NCBI RefSeq assembly: GCF_031202265.1
Contig: NZ_CP100604.1
Location: 3,330,501-3,394,500 of the forward strand
Length of the DNA stretch: 64,000 nt
DNA from: Bradyrhizobium sp. Ash2021
Lineage (GTDB): Bacteria; Pseudomonadota; Alphaproteobacteria; Rhizobiales; Xanthobacteraceae
Direction of reading: 5' to 3'
This document shows positions 16,337 to 24,037 of this stretch, one piece after another; position 1 is the first letter of the stretch; each line of letters begins with the position of its first letter. The notes beneath the pieces were generated by a model that was not told where the DNA came from, ran no database searches, and saw nothing but the letters and a program-made list of their open reading frames with translations. The position numbers were made by a program, and so were the translations under genes.

Positions 16337-17359
16337 TTGATGCCGGTTGCCGAAAAGCCAAATGCGCCACCTGTTGCGATCGAGGCGCGTTGCGTCCGGC
16401 TGTCGGCGAGGGCGGACAATGCCGCTTCGCTGGCGCCGGGGGTCGAGACCCGCGCTTTGTCGCGCGGCGCCGATGAGCTGCTGATCGAGGTCAAGGCGGC
16501 GGCGGTCAATCCGTCGGACGTCAAGGCCGCCACCGGGTTGATGGCCTATGCGGTATTTCCCCGGACGCCGGGCCGCGACTATGCGGGGGTCGTGGTCGAC
16601 GGCCCGGCGGGCTGGGTCGGGCGCGAAGTGTTCGGCTCCTCCGGCGATCTCGGCATCCGCCGCGACGGCACCCATGCGACGTATCTCGTGGTCGAAGCCG
16701 ATGCGGTGGTCGAAAAGCCTGCGGGTCTATCGTGGGAGCAGGCCGCGGGCATCGGCGTTCCCTTCGTCACCGCCATGGAAGGCCTGCGCCGCGCCGGCGT
16801 TCCGAAGCCGGGCGAGACCGTGCTGGTCATGGGCGTCAACGGCAAGGTCGGTCAGGCGGCGGTGCAGATCGCGAGCTGGCACGGCGCGCGCGTGATCGGC
16901 GTGGTGCGCAGAAACGAGCCCTATGAAGGCCACACGAATTCCAAGGTCGACGTCATCGATGCCTCGGCGACGGATGTCGCGACGCGGGTCCGTGAACTCA
17001 CCGGCGGCAAGGGCGCCGATATCGTGTTCAATACTGTCGGCGATCCCTATTTCCAGGCCGCGCATCAATCGCTCGCCTTGCGCGGACGCCAGATACTGAT
17101 CGCCGCGGTCGACCGCATCGTGCAGTTCAACATTCTGGAATTCTATCGCGGCCAGCACACCTATGTCGGCATCGACACGCTCGGCCTGTCGTCGATCGCG
17201 ACCGGCGCGGTGCTGCGCGAGCTCGGCCCCGGCTTCGCTGGCGGGCATCTGAAACCGTTTCCGATCAAGCCGGCCGCGATCTATCCTCTGGAGCAGGCCA
17301 AGGCAGCGTTCATCGCAGTCGCGGGCTCGTCGCGCGACCGCGTCATCCTGCGGCCGTAG
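16337..17359 (+). CDS. Zinc-independent MDR oxidoreductase (NADPH:quinone reductase-like)
   Basis: A 340-residue medium-chain dehydrogenase/reductase. The N-terminal GroES-like domain shows LIEVKAAAVNPSDVKAATG and PGRDYAGVVVDGP without the catalytic-zinc Cys/His set. The nucleotide-binding domain contains VLVMGVNGKVGQAAVQIA, close to the quinone reductase pattern, and GGKGADIVFNTVGDPYF. It lies 39 bases behind paaK in the same direction and may ride on the same transcript, but no phenylacetate-pathway role is known for this family. Substrate unassigned. Confidence 0.75.
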   Translation: MMPVAEKPNAPPVAIEARCVRLSARADNAASLAPGVETRALSRGADELLIEVKAAAVNPSDVKAATGLMAYAVFPRTPGRDYAGVVVDGPAGWVGREVFGSSGDLGIRRDGTHATYLVVEADAVVEKPAGLSWEQAAGIGVPFVTAMEGLRRAGVPKPGETVLVMGVNGKVGQAAVQIASWHGARVIGVVRRNEPYEGHTNSKVDVIDASATDVATRVRELTGGKGADIVFNTVGDPYFQAAHQSLALRGRQILIAAVDRIVQFNILEFYRGQHTYVGIDTLGLSSIATGAVLRELGPGFAGGHLKPFPIKPAAIYPLEQAKAAFIAVAGSSRDRVILRP

Positions 17360-17368
17360 TAGATTAGC

Positions 17369-17453
17369 CGTCATTGCGAGCGAAGCGAAGCAATCCATCT
17401 CGCCAAGAAAAGAAAGAATGGATTGCTTCGTCGCTTCGCTCCTCGCAATGACG
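17369..17453. repeat. Dispersed palindromic repeat, family B copy 3
   Basis: CGTCATTGCGAGCGAAGCGA to CGCTCCTCGCAATGACG, with a shorter A-rich centre (AAGAAAAGAAAGAA). Located between the MDR gene and the YeeE-like gene. Confidence 0.85.
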
Positions 17454-17476
17454 GAAAGGATTGAGGGAACACGCCC

Positions 17477-18535
17477 ATGGACTCCGCCGCCAACATCGTC
17501 GTCCTTGCCGGCCTCGTCATCGGTCTGATCTATGGCGCGGTTGGGCTGCTCTCGGGCTTTTGCATGATGAGCAGCCTGCGCGGCCTGTGGGCGGAGGGCG
17601 ACGGCCGACTGGTCCGCACCTACGCGCTGGCGATCGGGGTTGCGATTGCGGCCTCGCAGCTTCTCGCGGCACGCGGTCTGGTCGATCTCGGCAAGTCGAT
17701 CTATCTGCAGCCGTCATTCTCGGCGCCGGTTATGTTCCTCGGCGGGCTATTGTTCGGCTACGGCATGGTGATGTCGAACGGCTGCGGCTCGCGGGCGCTG
17801 GTGCTGCTCGGCCGCGGCAATCTGCGTTCCTTCGTCGTGGTGATCGTGCTCGGCATTTTCGCGGAGATGACGCTGAAGGGTCTGATCGCGCCGGCGCGCA
17901 TCGCGATGGTGCAGGCGTCGCAGGCGACGGCGAAGCTGACCTCGGTGCCGGCGTTGCTGTCCGCCGCCGGGCTCGGCGAGATCCCCTCGCGCATGATCGC
18001 CGCTTCGGTCCTGGGCGCGGCGCTGATCATCTTTGCTTTCGCGCATGAGCCGTTCCGGAAATCATGGGGCCAGATCGCCGCCGGCCTTATCGTCGGCGTT
18101 CTCGTCGCCGCCGGCTGGTACGCGACCGGCTATCTCGGCGCCGACGATTTCAATCCGACGCCGGTGACTTCGCTCACCTTCATCGCGCCGATCGCGGACG
18201 CGCTGCAATATGTCATGCTGTCGACGGGATCGACGCTGAATTTCGGCATCGTCACGGTGTTCGGCGTGTTTGCCGGCAGTCTGGCGACGGCACTGGCCAC
18301 CGGCCGCTTTCATCTCGAAGGCTATCAATCGCCGCGTCATATGCTGCGCTCCGCCGGCGGCGCGGCGCTGATGGGCGCCGGCGGCGTCATGGCGCTCGGC
18401 TGCTCGATCGGGCAGGGGCTGACGGGGCTCTCGACGCTGTCGCTGGCGTCATTCGTTGCGGTCGCCGGAATTTTGGCGGGCACTGCCATTGGCCTGCGCG
18501 GCGCGCTCCGCGTCCGGCCGCTGGCCGCGGCCTAG
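17477..18535 (+). CDS. YeeE/YedE (TsuA-like) sulfur-compound transporter
   Basis: A 352-residue polytopic membrane protein, duplicated in sequence like the family. Three conserved cysteine motifs are present: SGFCMMSSLRG near the N terminus, SNGCGSRALVLLGRGN in the first half and ALGCSIGQGLTGLS in the second half. In TsuA (YeeE) such cysteines relay thiosulfate through the channel. Thiosulfate or a related sulfur anion is therefore the likely cargo, by family knowledge. The neighbours on the opposite strand (OsmC fusion, sulfite-oxidase-like protein) support a sulfur or peroxide theme. No TusA-like partner gene is adjacent. Confidence 0.8.
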   Translation: MDSAANIVVLAGLVIGLIYGAVGLLSGFCMMSSLRGLWAEGDGRLVRTYALAIGVAIAASQLLAARGLVDLGKSIYLQPSFSAPVMFLGGLLFGYGMVMSNGCGSRALVLLGRGNLRSFVVVIVLGIFAEMTLKGLIAPARIAMVQASQATAKLTSVPALLSAAGLGEIPSRMIAASVLGAALIIFAFAHEPFRKSWGQIAAGLIVGVLVAAGWYATGYLGADDFNPTPVTSLTFIAPIADALQYVMLSTGSTLNFGIVTVFGVFAGSLATALATGRFHLEGYQSPRHMLRSAGGAALMGAGGVMALGCSIGQGLTGLSTLSLASFVAVAGILAGTAIGLRGALRVRPLAAA

Positions 18536-18549
18536 CTAGATTTCTTCTC

Positions 18550-18576
18550 CCTCGCCCCGCTCTTCGCGGGGAGAGG
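18550..18576. repeat. Hairpin repeat between convergent genes (family D single arm)
   Basis: CCCCGC-TCTTC-GCGGGG stem at 18555-18571 with CCTCG and GAGAGG flanks, the same words as the arms of the repeat at 9310-9431. It lies between the stops of two convergent genes and might also help termination, but no T-run follows. Confidence 0.5.
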
Positions 18577-18604
18577 TGAAGAGCCAGGCCCGCCCAATTG
18601 TTGG

Positions 18605-19828
18605 TCAATCCGCAGCCTTGGTCACGATACGCACCTCCGACGTCAGGGTGCGATGCACCGGGCACTTGTCGGCGATCTCCATCAGCCGTTGGCGTTGATC
18701 GGCGTCGAGCGCGCCCTCGATCGTGATCACGCGGTCGATCTGGTCGAGCATCCCCACCTTGGTTTCGCATTCGGCGCAATCTTCCGCATGGATCTTGCTG
18801 TGCTGGAGCGTCACCGTGACGCGCTCGAGCGGCAGCGATTTGCGGTCGGCATACATCCGCATGGTCATCGAGGTGCAGGCGCCGAGGCCCGCGAGCACGA
18901 AATCATACGGCCCGGGGCCGCTATCCTGACCACCGGCGGCTGTGGGTTCGTCGGCCAGCATCTGGTGCGGCCCCATGCTGACGGTTTGCTGGAACTTGCT
19001 GGCGCGGGTCTCGCGCACCACGACATGGCGCGGCGCTTCGCCCGGATCGGCGGTCGGTTCCGCGGCAGCGACGTCGATGTAGCGTTCGGACCAGGCGGTG
19101 ATGACACCGGCGACATAGGCGGCATCGCGCTTGCCGCTTAGCAGATGATCCGCGCCCGCCAGTGAGACAAAACTCTTGGGATGTTTTGCTGCGACGAAGA
19201 TCTGCGTGGCATTGTCGATCCCGACGGTATCGTCGGTCGGCGAATGCATGATCAGCAGCGCCTTGTGCAGTTTCGCGACATGCGCCATCAGGCCGTGCTC
19301 GGCGATGTCGTCGAGGAATTCGCGCTTGATGCGGAACGGCCGGCCGGCGAGTGCGACTTCGACCTCGCCGTGCTTGCGGATGTCCTCGATGCGATCTTTG
19401 AAAAAATTGGTGACATGCGCGGGATCGGAGGGGGCTGCGATCGTGACCACCGCCCTGGCTTCCGGAACTTGTCCAGCCGCGGCCAGGATCGCGGCGCCGC
19501 CGAGGCTGTGCCCGATCAGGATCGTCGGCGCCTGCCGGGTCTCGCGCAAATGATCGGCGGCGCGGACGAGGTCGGCGACGTTGGAGGAGAAGGTCGAATT
19601 GGCGAAATCGCCTTCGCTGGAGCCAAGGCCGGTGAAATCGAACCGCAGCACCGCTATTCCCTTGGCCGCCAGCGCGGTCGCGATCCGCTTCGCCGCCAGC
19701 ACGTCCTTGCCGCAGGTGAAGCAATGCGCGAACAGCGCGTAGGCGGTAGGCTTGCGCTCAGGCAGATCGAGTGCCGCGGCGAGTTGATGGCCGCCTTCGC
19801 CGGTGAATTGGAAACGTTCAGTTGGCAC
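18605..19828 (-). CDS. Alpha/beta hydrolase-OsmC fusion protein
   Basis: A 407-residue two-domain protein. Residues 1 to about 255 form an alpha/beta hydrolase (HCFTCGKD loop, DFTGLGSSEG, nucleophile elbow GHSLGG with Ser108, SPTDDTVG acid loop, GADHLLSGK base). The rest is an OsmC/Ohr-type domain with both redox cysteines: Cys318 in GLGACTSMTMRMYADRK and Cys389 in DKCPVHRTL. OsmC proteins reduce organic hydroperoxides; the hydrolase may release or deliver the substrate. The GTG at 19828 is chosen because GGAGAG lies 8 bases upstream. Downstream of the sulfite-oxidase-like gene in the same orientation. An unusual HAEDCAECE cluster adds two further cysteines. Confidence 0.85.
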   Translation of the reverse strand: MPTERFQFTGEGGHQLAAALDLPERKPTAYALFAHCFTCGKDVLAAKRIATALAAKGIAVLRFDFTGLGSSEGDFANSTFSSNVADLVRAADHLRETRQAPTILIGHSLGGAAILAAAGQVPEARAVVTIAAPSDPAHVTNFFKDRIEDIRKHGEVEVALAGRPFRIKREFLDDIAEHGLMAHVAKLHKALLIMHSPTDDTVGIDNATQIFVAAKHPKSFVSLAGADHLLSGKRDAAYVAGVITAWSERYIDVAAAEPTADPGEAPRHVVVRETRASKFQQTVSMGPHQMLADEPTAAGGQDSGPGPYDFVLAGLGACTSMTMRMYADRKSLPLERVTVTLQHSKIHAEDCAECETKVGMLDQIDRVITIEGALDADQRQRLMEIADKCPVHRTLTSEVRIVTKAAD

Positions 19829-19854
19829 GGTGTTCTCTCCAGGGTGTTGGTCTT

Positions 19855-19877
19855 CACCTCTCCCAATGGGAGAGGTG
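19855..19877. repeat. Small perfect hairpin in the leader of the hydrolase-OsmC gene
   Basis: CACCTCTCCC-AAT-GGGAGAGGTG, a 10-bp perfect stem with a 3-base loop, lies 27-49 bases upstream of the GTG start on the transcribed strand. It contains GGGAGAGG, so it could compete with the real ribosome-binding site or act as a weak stop signal. Confidence 0.45.
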
Positions 19878-19899
19878 TTGCTGAACTCAAGCGTCGCAC

Positions 19900-20580
19900 T
19901 CAATCCCCGGAATATCGCTCTTCCTTCCAGGGATCGCCGCGGTTGTGATAGCCGCGCACTTCCCAATAGCCCAGCGCGTCCTCGCTAAGGAATTCGATGC
20001 TCTGCAGCCATTTGGCGCTCTTCCAGAAATAGAGATGCGGCACGACCAGGCGCACCGGGCCGCCGTGCTCCTGCTCCAGCGGCTGGCCCGACCAGCTATG
20101 CGCGAGCAGGGCGTCCTCGGCGGCAAAATCTTCCAGCGAAAGATTGGTGATGTAGCCGTCATGGGAATGCAGCACCACGAAGCGTGCCTCGTCGCGGGGC
20201 TGGCAGGCCATCAGCAGATCGCGCGTGGCGAGGCCTTCCCATTGATTGTCGTAGCGCGACCAGGTCGTGACGCAGTGGATGTCGGACAGGAATTTCGTCT
20301 GGGGCTGCGCCGTGAACTGATTAAAATCCCAGAAGATCGGCTGTTCGACCACGCCGTAAACGTCGAGCCGCCAGCGCTCGCGCGAGATGTTCGGCGTCAA
20401 GCCGAGATCGAGCGTCGGCCAATCCTTCGTTAGATGCTGTCCGGGCGGCAGGCGCTGGTCTTCGGGACGCGAGATCTTTCCGGTGAGGAAGCGTCCCTCG
20501 CGCGCCCAGCGTTCCTTGCTGCGCGTCAGCTTGCTCTCGGGCGGCGGCTCGTTGTCGTCGGTCATGCCGGGACCAGTCAT
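19900..20580 (-). CDS. Sulfite oxidase-like molybdopterin oxidoreductase
   Basis: A 226-residue single-domain molybdopterin protein. DIHCVTTWSRYDNQWEG holds the conserved Cys that ligates molybdenum, and HGGPVRLVVPHLYFWKSAKW is the other family signature. There is no dimerisation domain, no haem domain and no TAT signal, so it is a cytoplasmic member of the YedY/sulfite-oxidase-like group. ATG 20580 overlaps the stop of the upstream transporter pseudogene (ATGA), which suggests the original operon was translationally coupled. Natural substrate unknown; reduction of sulfoxides or oxidation of sulfite are family options. Confidence 0.85.
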   Translation of the reverse strand: MTGPGMTDDNEPPPESKLTRSKERWAREGRFLTGKISRPEDQRLPPGQHLTKDWPTLDLGLTPNISRERWRLDVYGVVEQPIFWDFNQFTAQPQTKFLSDIHCVTTWSRYDNQWEGLATRDLLMACQPRDEARFVVLHSHDGYITNLSLEDFAAEDALLAHSWSGQPLEQEHGGPVRLVVPHLYFWKSAKWLQSIEFLSEDALGYWEVRGYHNRGDPWKEERYSGD

Positions 20581-21138
20581 TCGTGGCGATGCATCGCCGA
20601 TTCATGTTTGGTATCGCGCATCGTTGCATAGATCAGCAGCGACAGAAAGATCATGCCAGAGCGGTAGTAATAGAACCAGTCCTCATGGCCGAGGCTCTTG
20701 AAGTACAGCGCGACCGCGGGCGCGGTGCCGCCGAACAGCGACACCGTGATCGCAAAGGGCAGGCCGACGCCGAGCGCGCGGACATTGGTCGGAAACAATT
20801 CGGCCTTCACGATGGCGTTGATCGAGGTATAGCCGGCGACGAAGATCCAGGCGGCGCAAATCAGCAGAAAGGCCATGAAGGGCGACTTGGTCTCCTTCAA
20901 GGTGGTCAGGATCGGGATTGTCGACAATGTGCCGGCGACGCCGAAGAAGATCAGCAGCGGCTTGCGGCCGATGCGGTCCGACAGCGCGCCGTAGAGCGGC
21001 TGCAGGATGGTCGCGAAGATCAGCGAGCCGAAGATCACGAAGGTGGTAGACCGAGCCGATGAAGATCGCCTTGATCCGGCGTTCGACGTCGGCGATGTCG
21101 AGATGATCGGCCGCGGGTTTGATCGCTTGTTCTGTCAT
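20577..21138 (-). pseudogene. MHS-family (KgtP-like) MFS transporter, internally deleted and out of frame
   Basis: The first 30 codons (ATG 21138, MTEQAIKP...ERRIKAIFIGSV) match the start of metabolite:H+ symporters of the KgtP/ProP type. Immediately after codon 30 (about 21049) the sequence jumps to the C-terminal third of the same family in another frame: TTFVIFGSLIFATILQPLYG, GALSDRIGRK, AELFPTNVRALGVGL. In a normal protein about 240 residues lie between these parts, including helices 1-7. The frame also shifts at the junction, so no transporter can be made. The stop overlaps the next gene's ATG, so the remnant still has operon layout. A mis-assembly would look the same. Confidence 0.8.
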
Positions 21139-21159
21139 TGGATGGCCTTCGGGATCGGG

Positions 21160-21369
21160 CTATTCCTCGGTGACCGCGATGGCGATCTCCGGGCAATTGG
21201 TCTGGGCCAGCCACGCCTTGTCTTCCAGCCCTGCGGGAACGGAACCGTCGCCGACCTCGTGGGCGTTGCCGAATTCATCGAGATCGAACAGTTCGGGCGC
21301 CAGCGCCTTGCAGCGGGCATGTCCCTGACATTTGTCCTGGTCGACGCGGATTTTCAGTTTTCCCGACAT
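21160..21369 (-). CDS. Small ferredoxin ([3Fe-4S]/[4Fe-4S], P450-type)
   Basis: A 69-residue ferredoxin with the pattern CQGHARC (Cys-X5-Cys) and a distant NCPEIAI cysteine, plus the usual LAPELFDLDEFGNA segment. Three cluster cysteines in this arrangement are typical of [3Fe-4S] ferredoxins that serve P450s and similar oxygenases in actinobacteria and rhizobia. It is the first gene of a leftward group: ferredoxin, transporter remnant, sulfite-oxidase-like protein, hydrolase-OsmC. A partner reductase or P450 is not adjacent; the P450 fusion at the left edge has its own reductase. Confidence 0.85.
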   Translation of the reverse strand: MSGKLKIRVDQDKCQGHARCKALAPELFDLDEFGNAHEVGDGSVPAGLEDKAWLAQTNCPEIAIAVTEE

Positions 21370-21472
21370 GGCCGGCGTTCCCTCAGCGGCACGCGTTGCG
21401 CGCGCCTTGAATTTTCGTTGACGGGATTATAGCCGCGCAAGCGCCATTCGCCAGCGTGGAAAATCTTCTTGA

Positions 21473-21626
21473 CCTCATCCTGAGGAGCGGCGTCTTCGCC
21501 GCGTCTCGAAGGATGAAAGCCCGGCTGGGGCCTCATGGTTCTCCCGGCGATGCGAAGCATCGTCCGGAGACGGCGCACCGGACAGCGCCAAGGCACTGCC
21601 GGGAGTGCGCCTCCTCACCATGAGGG
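21473..21626. repeat. Dispersed repeat, family E
   Basis: A segment that starts GACCTCATCCTGAGGAGC and ends CTCCTCACCATGAGG, with GGATGAAAGCCCGGC and TGCGAAGCATCGTCCGGA in between. These are words of a widespread rhizobial intergenic repeat. It is the only full copy I see in the window and lies between the amidase stop and the ferredoxin start. Confidence 0.55.
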
Positions 21627-21632
21627 AACAAA

Positions 21633-23054
21633 TTACCTCGGCGCCCTCGGATCGATCGGCGTCGTGCCACGCACGCCGAGAATGTCCTCCAGCGCCTTGG
21701 CGCCTGCGAGAAGTTGCGCCTCGCCGCGCGGCGGCGCCACCATCTGCAACCCGACAGGCAGGCCGCTCGCGGTAAAGCCGCAGGGCAGCGAAAGCGCCGG
21801 GCAGCACGCCAGCGTGATCGCATAGACGATGCCGAGCCACTCGACATAATTGTCGAATTTCTTGCCGGCGCATTCGGCGACGTAGCGGTTTTCAACCGGG
21901 AACGGCGCCACGATGGTCGCGGGCGTCAGCAGCAGATCGTAGGTATGGAAGAATTCGAGCGTGCGTGCGGTCATGGTGACGCGCTGCGCTTCGGCGCGCT
22001 CGAGCTGCTCGACCGTTAGCTTGAGGCCTTCCTCGATATTCCAGATCACTTCCGGCTTGAGCTGGTCGCGCTTGGTGCGCAGCAGTTCGGCCTTGCTGAT
22101 CGCAAAGTCAAAGGCGCGCAGCACGTGGAAGCATTCATGCGCTTCGCTGAGGTCGGGATGCGCCTCCTCGACGATCGCGCCGGCTTCGGCAAAGCGTTCG
22201 GCGGCCTTGCGGGTGACCGCTTTGACTTCGGGATCGACCGGCGTGATGCCGAGATCCGGCGAATAGGCGATCCGCTTCGGCCTGCCGCCGGATCGCGCGG
22301 CGGAAAGAAACGAATTCGGCAGCGCGGGCAGGGACAGCGGATCGGCCGCGTGCTCGCCGCTCATCGCGTCAAGCAGCAGTGCGAGATCTTCGACATTGCG
22401 CGCCATCGGTCCCTGGACGCCGAGGGTGCGGTTGATCCCGAATTTTGGCGTATGCGCGACGCGGCCGATGCTCGGGCGCAGACCGACGATGCCGCAGAAG
22501 CTCGCGGGGTTGCGCAACGAGCCGCCCATGTCGGAGCCGTGGGCGAGCCAGGCCATGCCGGTCGCGAGCGCCACTGCAGCACCGCCCGAGGAGCCCGCGG
22601 CGGAGAGCGAAGTGTCCCAGGGATTGCGGGTCGCGCCGAATACTTCGTTGAAGGTGTTGGCGCCGGCGCCGAATTCCGGGGTGTTCGACTTGGCGTAGAT
22701 CACGCCGCCATTGTTTTCGAGATGCTCGACCAGGATATCGGAGCGCGCGGGGATATTGTCCCTATAGATCGGAGAGCCCTGCGTGGTGAGCACGCCCGCG
22801 ACCGCGGTCAGATCCTTGATCGGCACCGGCAGGCCCGCGAGCAGGCCGCGTTCGCCGGCCGGCTTCTTCATCAGGGTTTTGGCGTGGCTGCGGGCGCGAT
22901 CGAAGCACAGCGTCGGCAGGGCATTGACCTTGCCATCGACTTCGGTAATCCGTTTTTCCAGCACGTCGAGCAGATCGAGCGGGGTGATTTCGCCCGCGTT
23001 CAGTTTGCCAACGACGGCGCACGCCGTTTCCTTCACCAAGTCTTGATCAGCCAC
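21633..23054 (-). CDS. Amidase (amidase signature family)
   Basis: A 473-residue amidase. The Ser-cisSer-Lys triad is visible: Lys in GLPVPIKDLTAVAG, and the Ser pair in SAAGSSGGAAVALATG and HGSDMGGSLRNPASFCG. FGATRNPWDTSLSAAGS and GPMARNVEDLALLL complete the signature. GTG 23054 is preferred because GGGAGAG is 6-7 bases upstream; ATG 23069 in frame has no such site. The product hydrolyses an unidentified amide; it could be annotated as a GatA paralogue, but no gatB or gatC is nearby. Divergent from the KynB-like hydrolase 108 bases away. Confidence 0.85.
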   Translation of the reverse strand: MADQDLVKETACAVVGKLNAGEITPLDLLDVLEKRITEVDGKVNALPTLCFDRARSHAKTLMKKPAGERGLLAGLPVPIKDLTAVAGVLTTQGSPIYRDNIPARSDILVEHLENNGGVIYAKSNTPEFGAGANTFNEVFGATRNPWDTSLSAAGSSGGAAVALATGMAWLAHGSDMGGSLRNPASFCGIVGLRPSIGRVAHTPKFGINRTLGVQGPMARNVEDLALLLDAMSGEHAADPLSLPALPNSFLSAARSGGRPKRIAYSPDLGITPVDPEVKAVTRKAAERFAEAGAIVEEAHPDLSEAHECFHVLRAFDFAISKAELLRTKRDQLKPEVIWNIEEGLKLTVEQLERAEAQRVTMTARTLEFFHTYDLLLTPATIVAPFPVENRYVAECAGKKFDNYVEWLGIVYAITLACCPALSLPCGFTASGLPVGLQMVAPPRGEAQLLAGAKALEDILGVRGTTPIDPRAPR

Positions 23055-23162
23055 TCGCGTCTCTCCCATGCGTCCCGCCTTGAGGTCACCGATGGTGCTG
23101 TAGAACATTTTCAGGAAAAGAGGAAACGTGCTCAAGTTGTGGCTCGAATCGGAGACCCAAGC

Positions 23163-24014
23163 ATGACGACGACGTTCGCTGCGCTGGATTGGCGCACCAT
23201 GAGCCAGGAGGAGCGCGACCGCGGCTTCAATAACGGCGTTGCGGTGCCCGAAAGCGTCGCCATGGTCGCCGGCTGGGAACAGCGTTCCGCCGAGATGCGC
23301 AAGCGCTACCCCGATCACATCGACCTCCGGTATGGCCCGCGCGAGCGAAACCGGATCGATTTTTTAAAGGCGGTCGACAATGCGCCGACGCTGCTGTTCA
23401 TCCATGGCGGCTATTGGCAGACGCGGGCCAAGGAGGTCTTTACGATCGTGGCCGAGGGCCCGATGGCGCACGGCATCAATGTCGCGCTGATCGGCTACAC
23501 GCTGGCGCCGGATGCGACGCTGGACGAGATCGTCGCCGAGATCCATGCCGGCATCGACTTTCTGGCAAAACAATTGCCGGCGCTTGGCGCGGCCAAAGAC
23601 GGCATCGTGGTATCCGGCTGGTCCGCCGGCGGCCATCTCACCTCGATGGCGCTGTCGCATCCGCACGTGAAAGCGGGGATGGCGATATCGGGTATCTACG
23701 ATCTCGATCCGATCCGGCACAGCTATCTCAACGTCAAGCTCAGGCTCGATGGGCCGATGTCGCACCGCAACTCGCCGATGACGCAGGCGGGCGGCCCGCC
23801 AAAACCGTTGTCGTTGGTGGTCGGCAGCGCGGAATTGCCGTTGCTGCGCAAGCAGACCGCGGATTTTGCCGGTCACCGCGCCCGATATGGATTGCCGGTG
23901 ACCTATGAGGAAATTCCCGGCGCCAACCATTTTACGATCATGCAGGAGATGATGGCGCGGGAGGGACGGATCACGACGCTGATCCGGCAGTTGTTCGAGC
24001 GGACGGCGGCCTGA
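23163..24014 (+). CDS. Alpha/beta hydrolase, arylformamidase (KynB-like) type
   Basis: A 283-residue alpha/beta hydrolase. HGGYW at 81-85 is the oxyanion motif of the arylformamidase/hormone-sensitive lipase group, GWSAGGH carries the nucleophile Ser154, and GANHFTI the catalytic His. LIGYTLAPDATLDEIVAEI fits eukaryote-type kynurenine formamidases. No other tryptophan-degradation gene is close, so a role as N-formylkynurenine formamidase is not assured. It shares an upstream region with the amidase, so both could serve the breakdown of an amide- or formamide-containing compound. Confidence 0.78.
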   Translation: MTTTFAALDWRTMSQEERDRGFNNGVAVPESVAMVAGWEQRSAEMRKRYPDHIDLRYGPRERNRIDFLKAVDNAPTLLFIHGGYWQTRAKEVFTIVAEGPMAHGINVALIGYTLAPDATLDEIVAEIHAGIDFLAKQLPALGAAKDGIVVSGWSAGGHLTSMALSHPHVKAGMAISGIYDLDPIRHSYLNVKLRLDGPMSHRNSPMTQAGGPPKPLSLVVGSAELPLLRKQTADFAGHRARYGLPVTYEEIPGANHFTIMQEMMAREGRITTLIRQLFERTAA

Positions 24015-24037
24015 TCGTCGTATTCCGGCGCTGGCGA

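Noticed and set aside
23054..24014. Kynurenine pathway assignment for the amidase/KynB-like pair
   Set aside because: No kynA, kynU or related gene in the window and the hydrolase family is broad.
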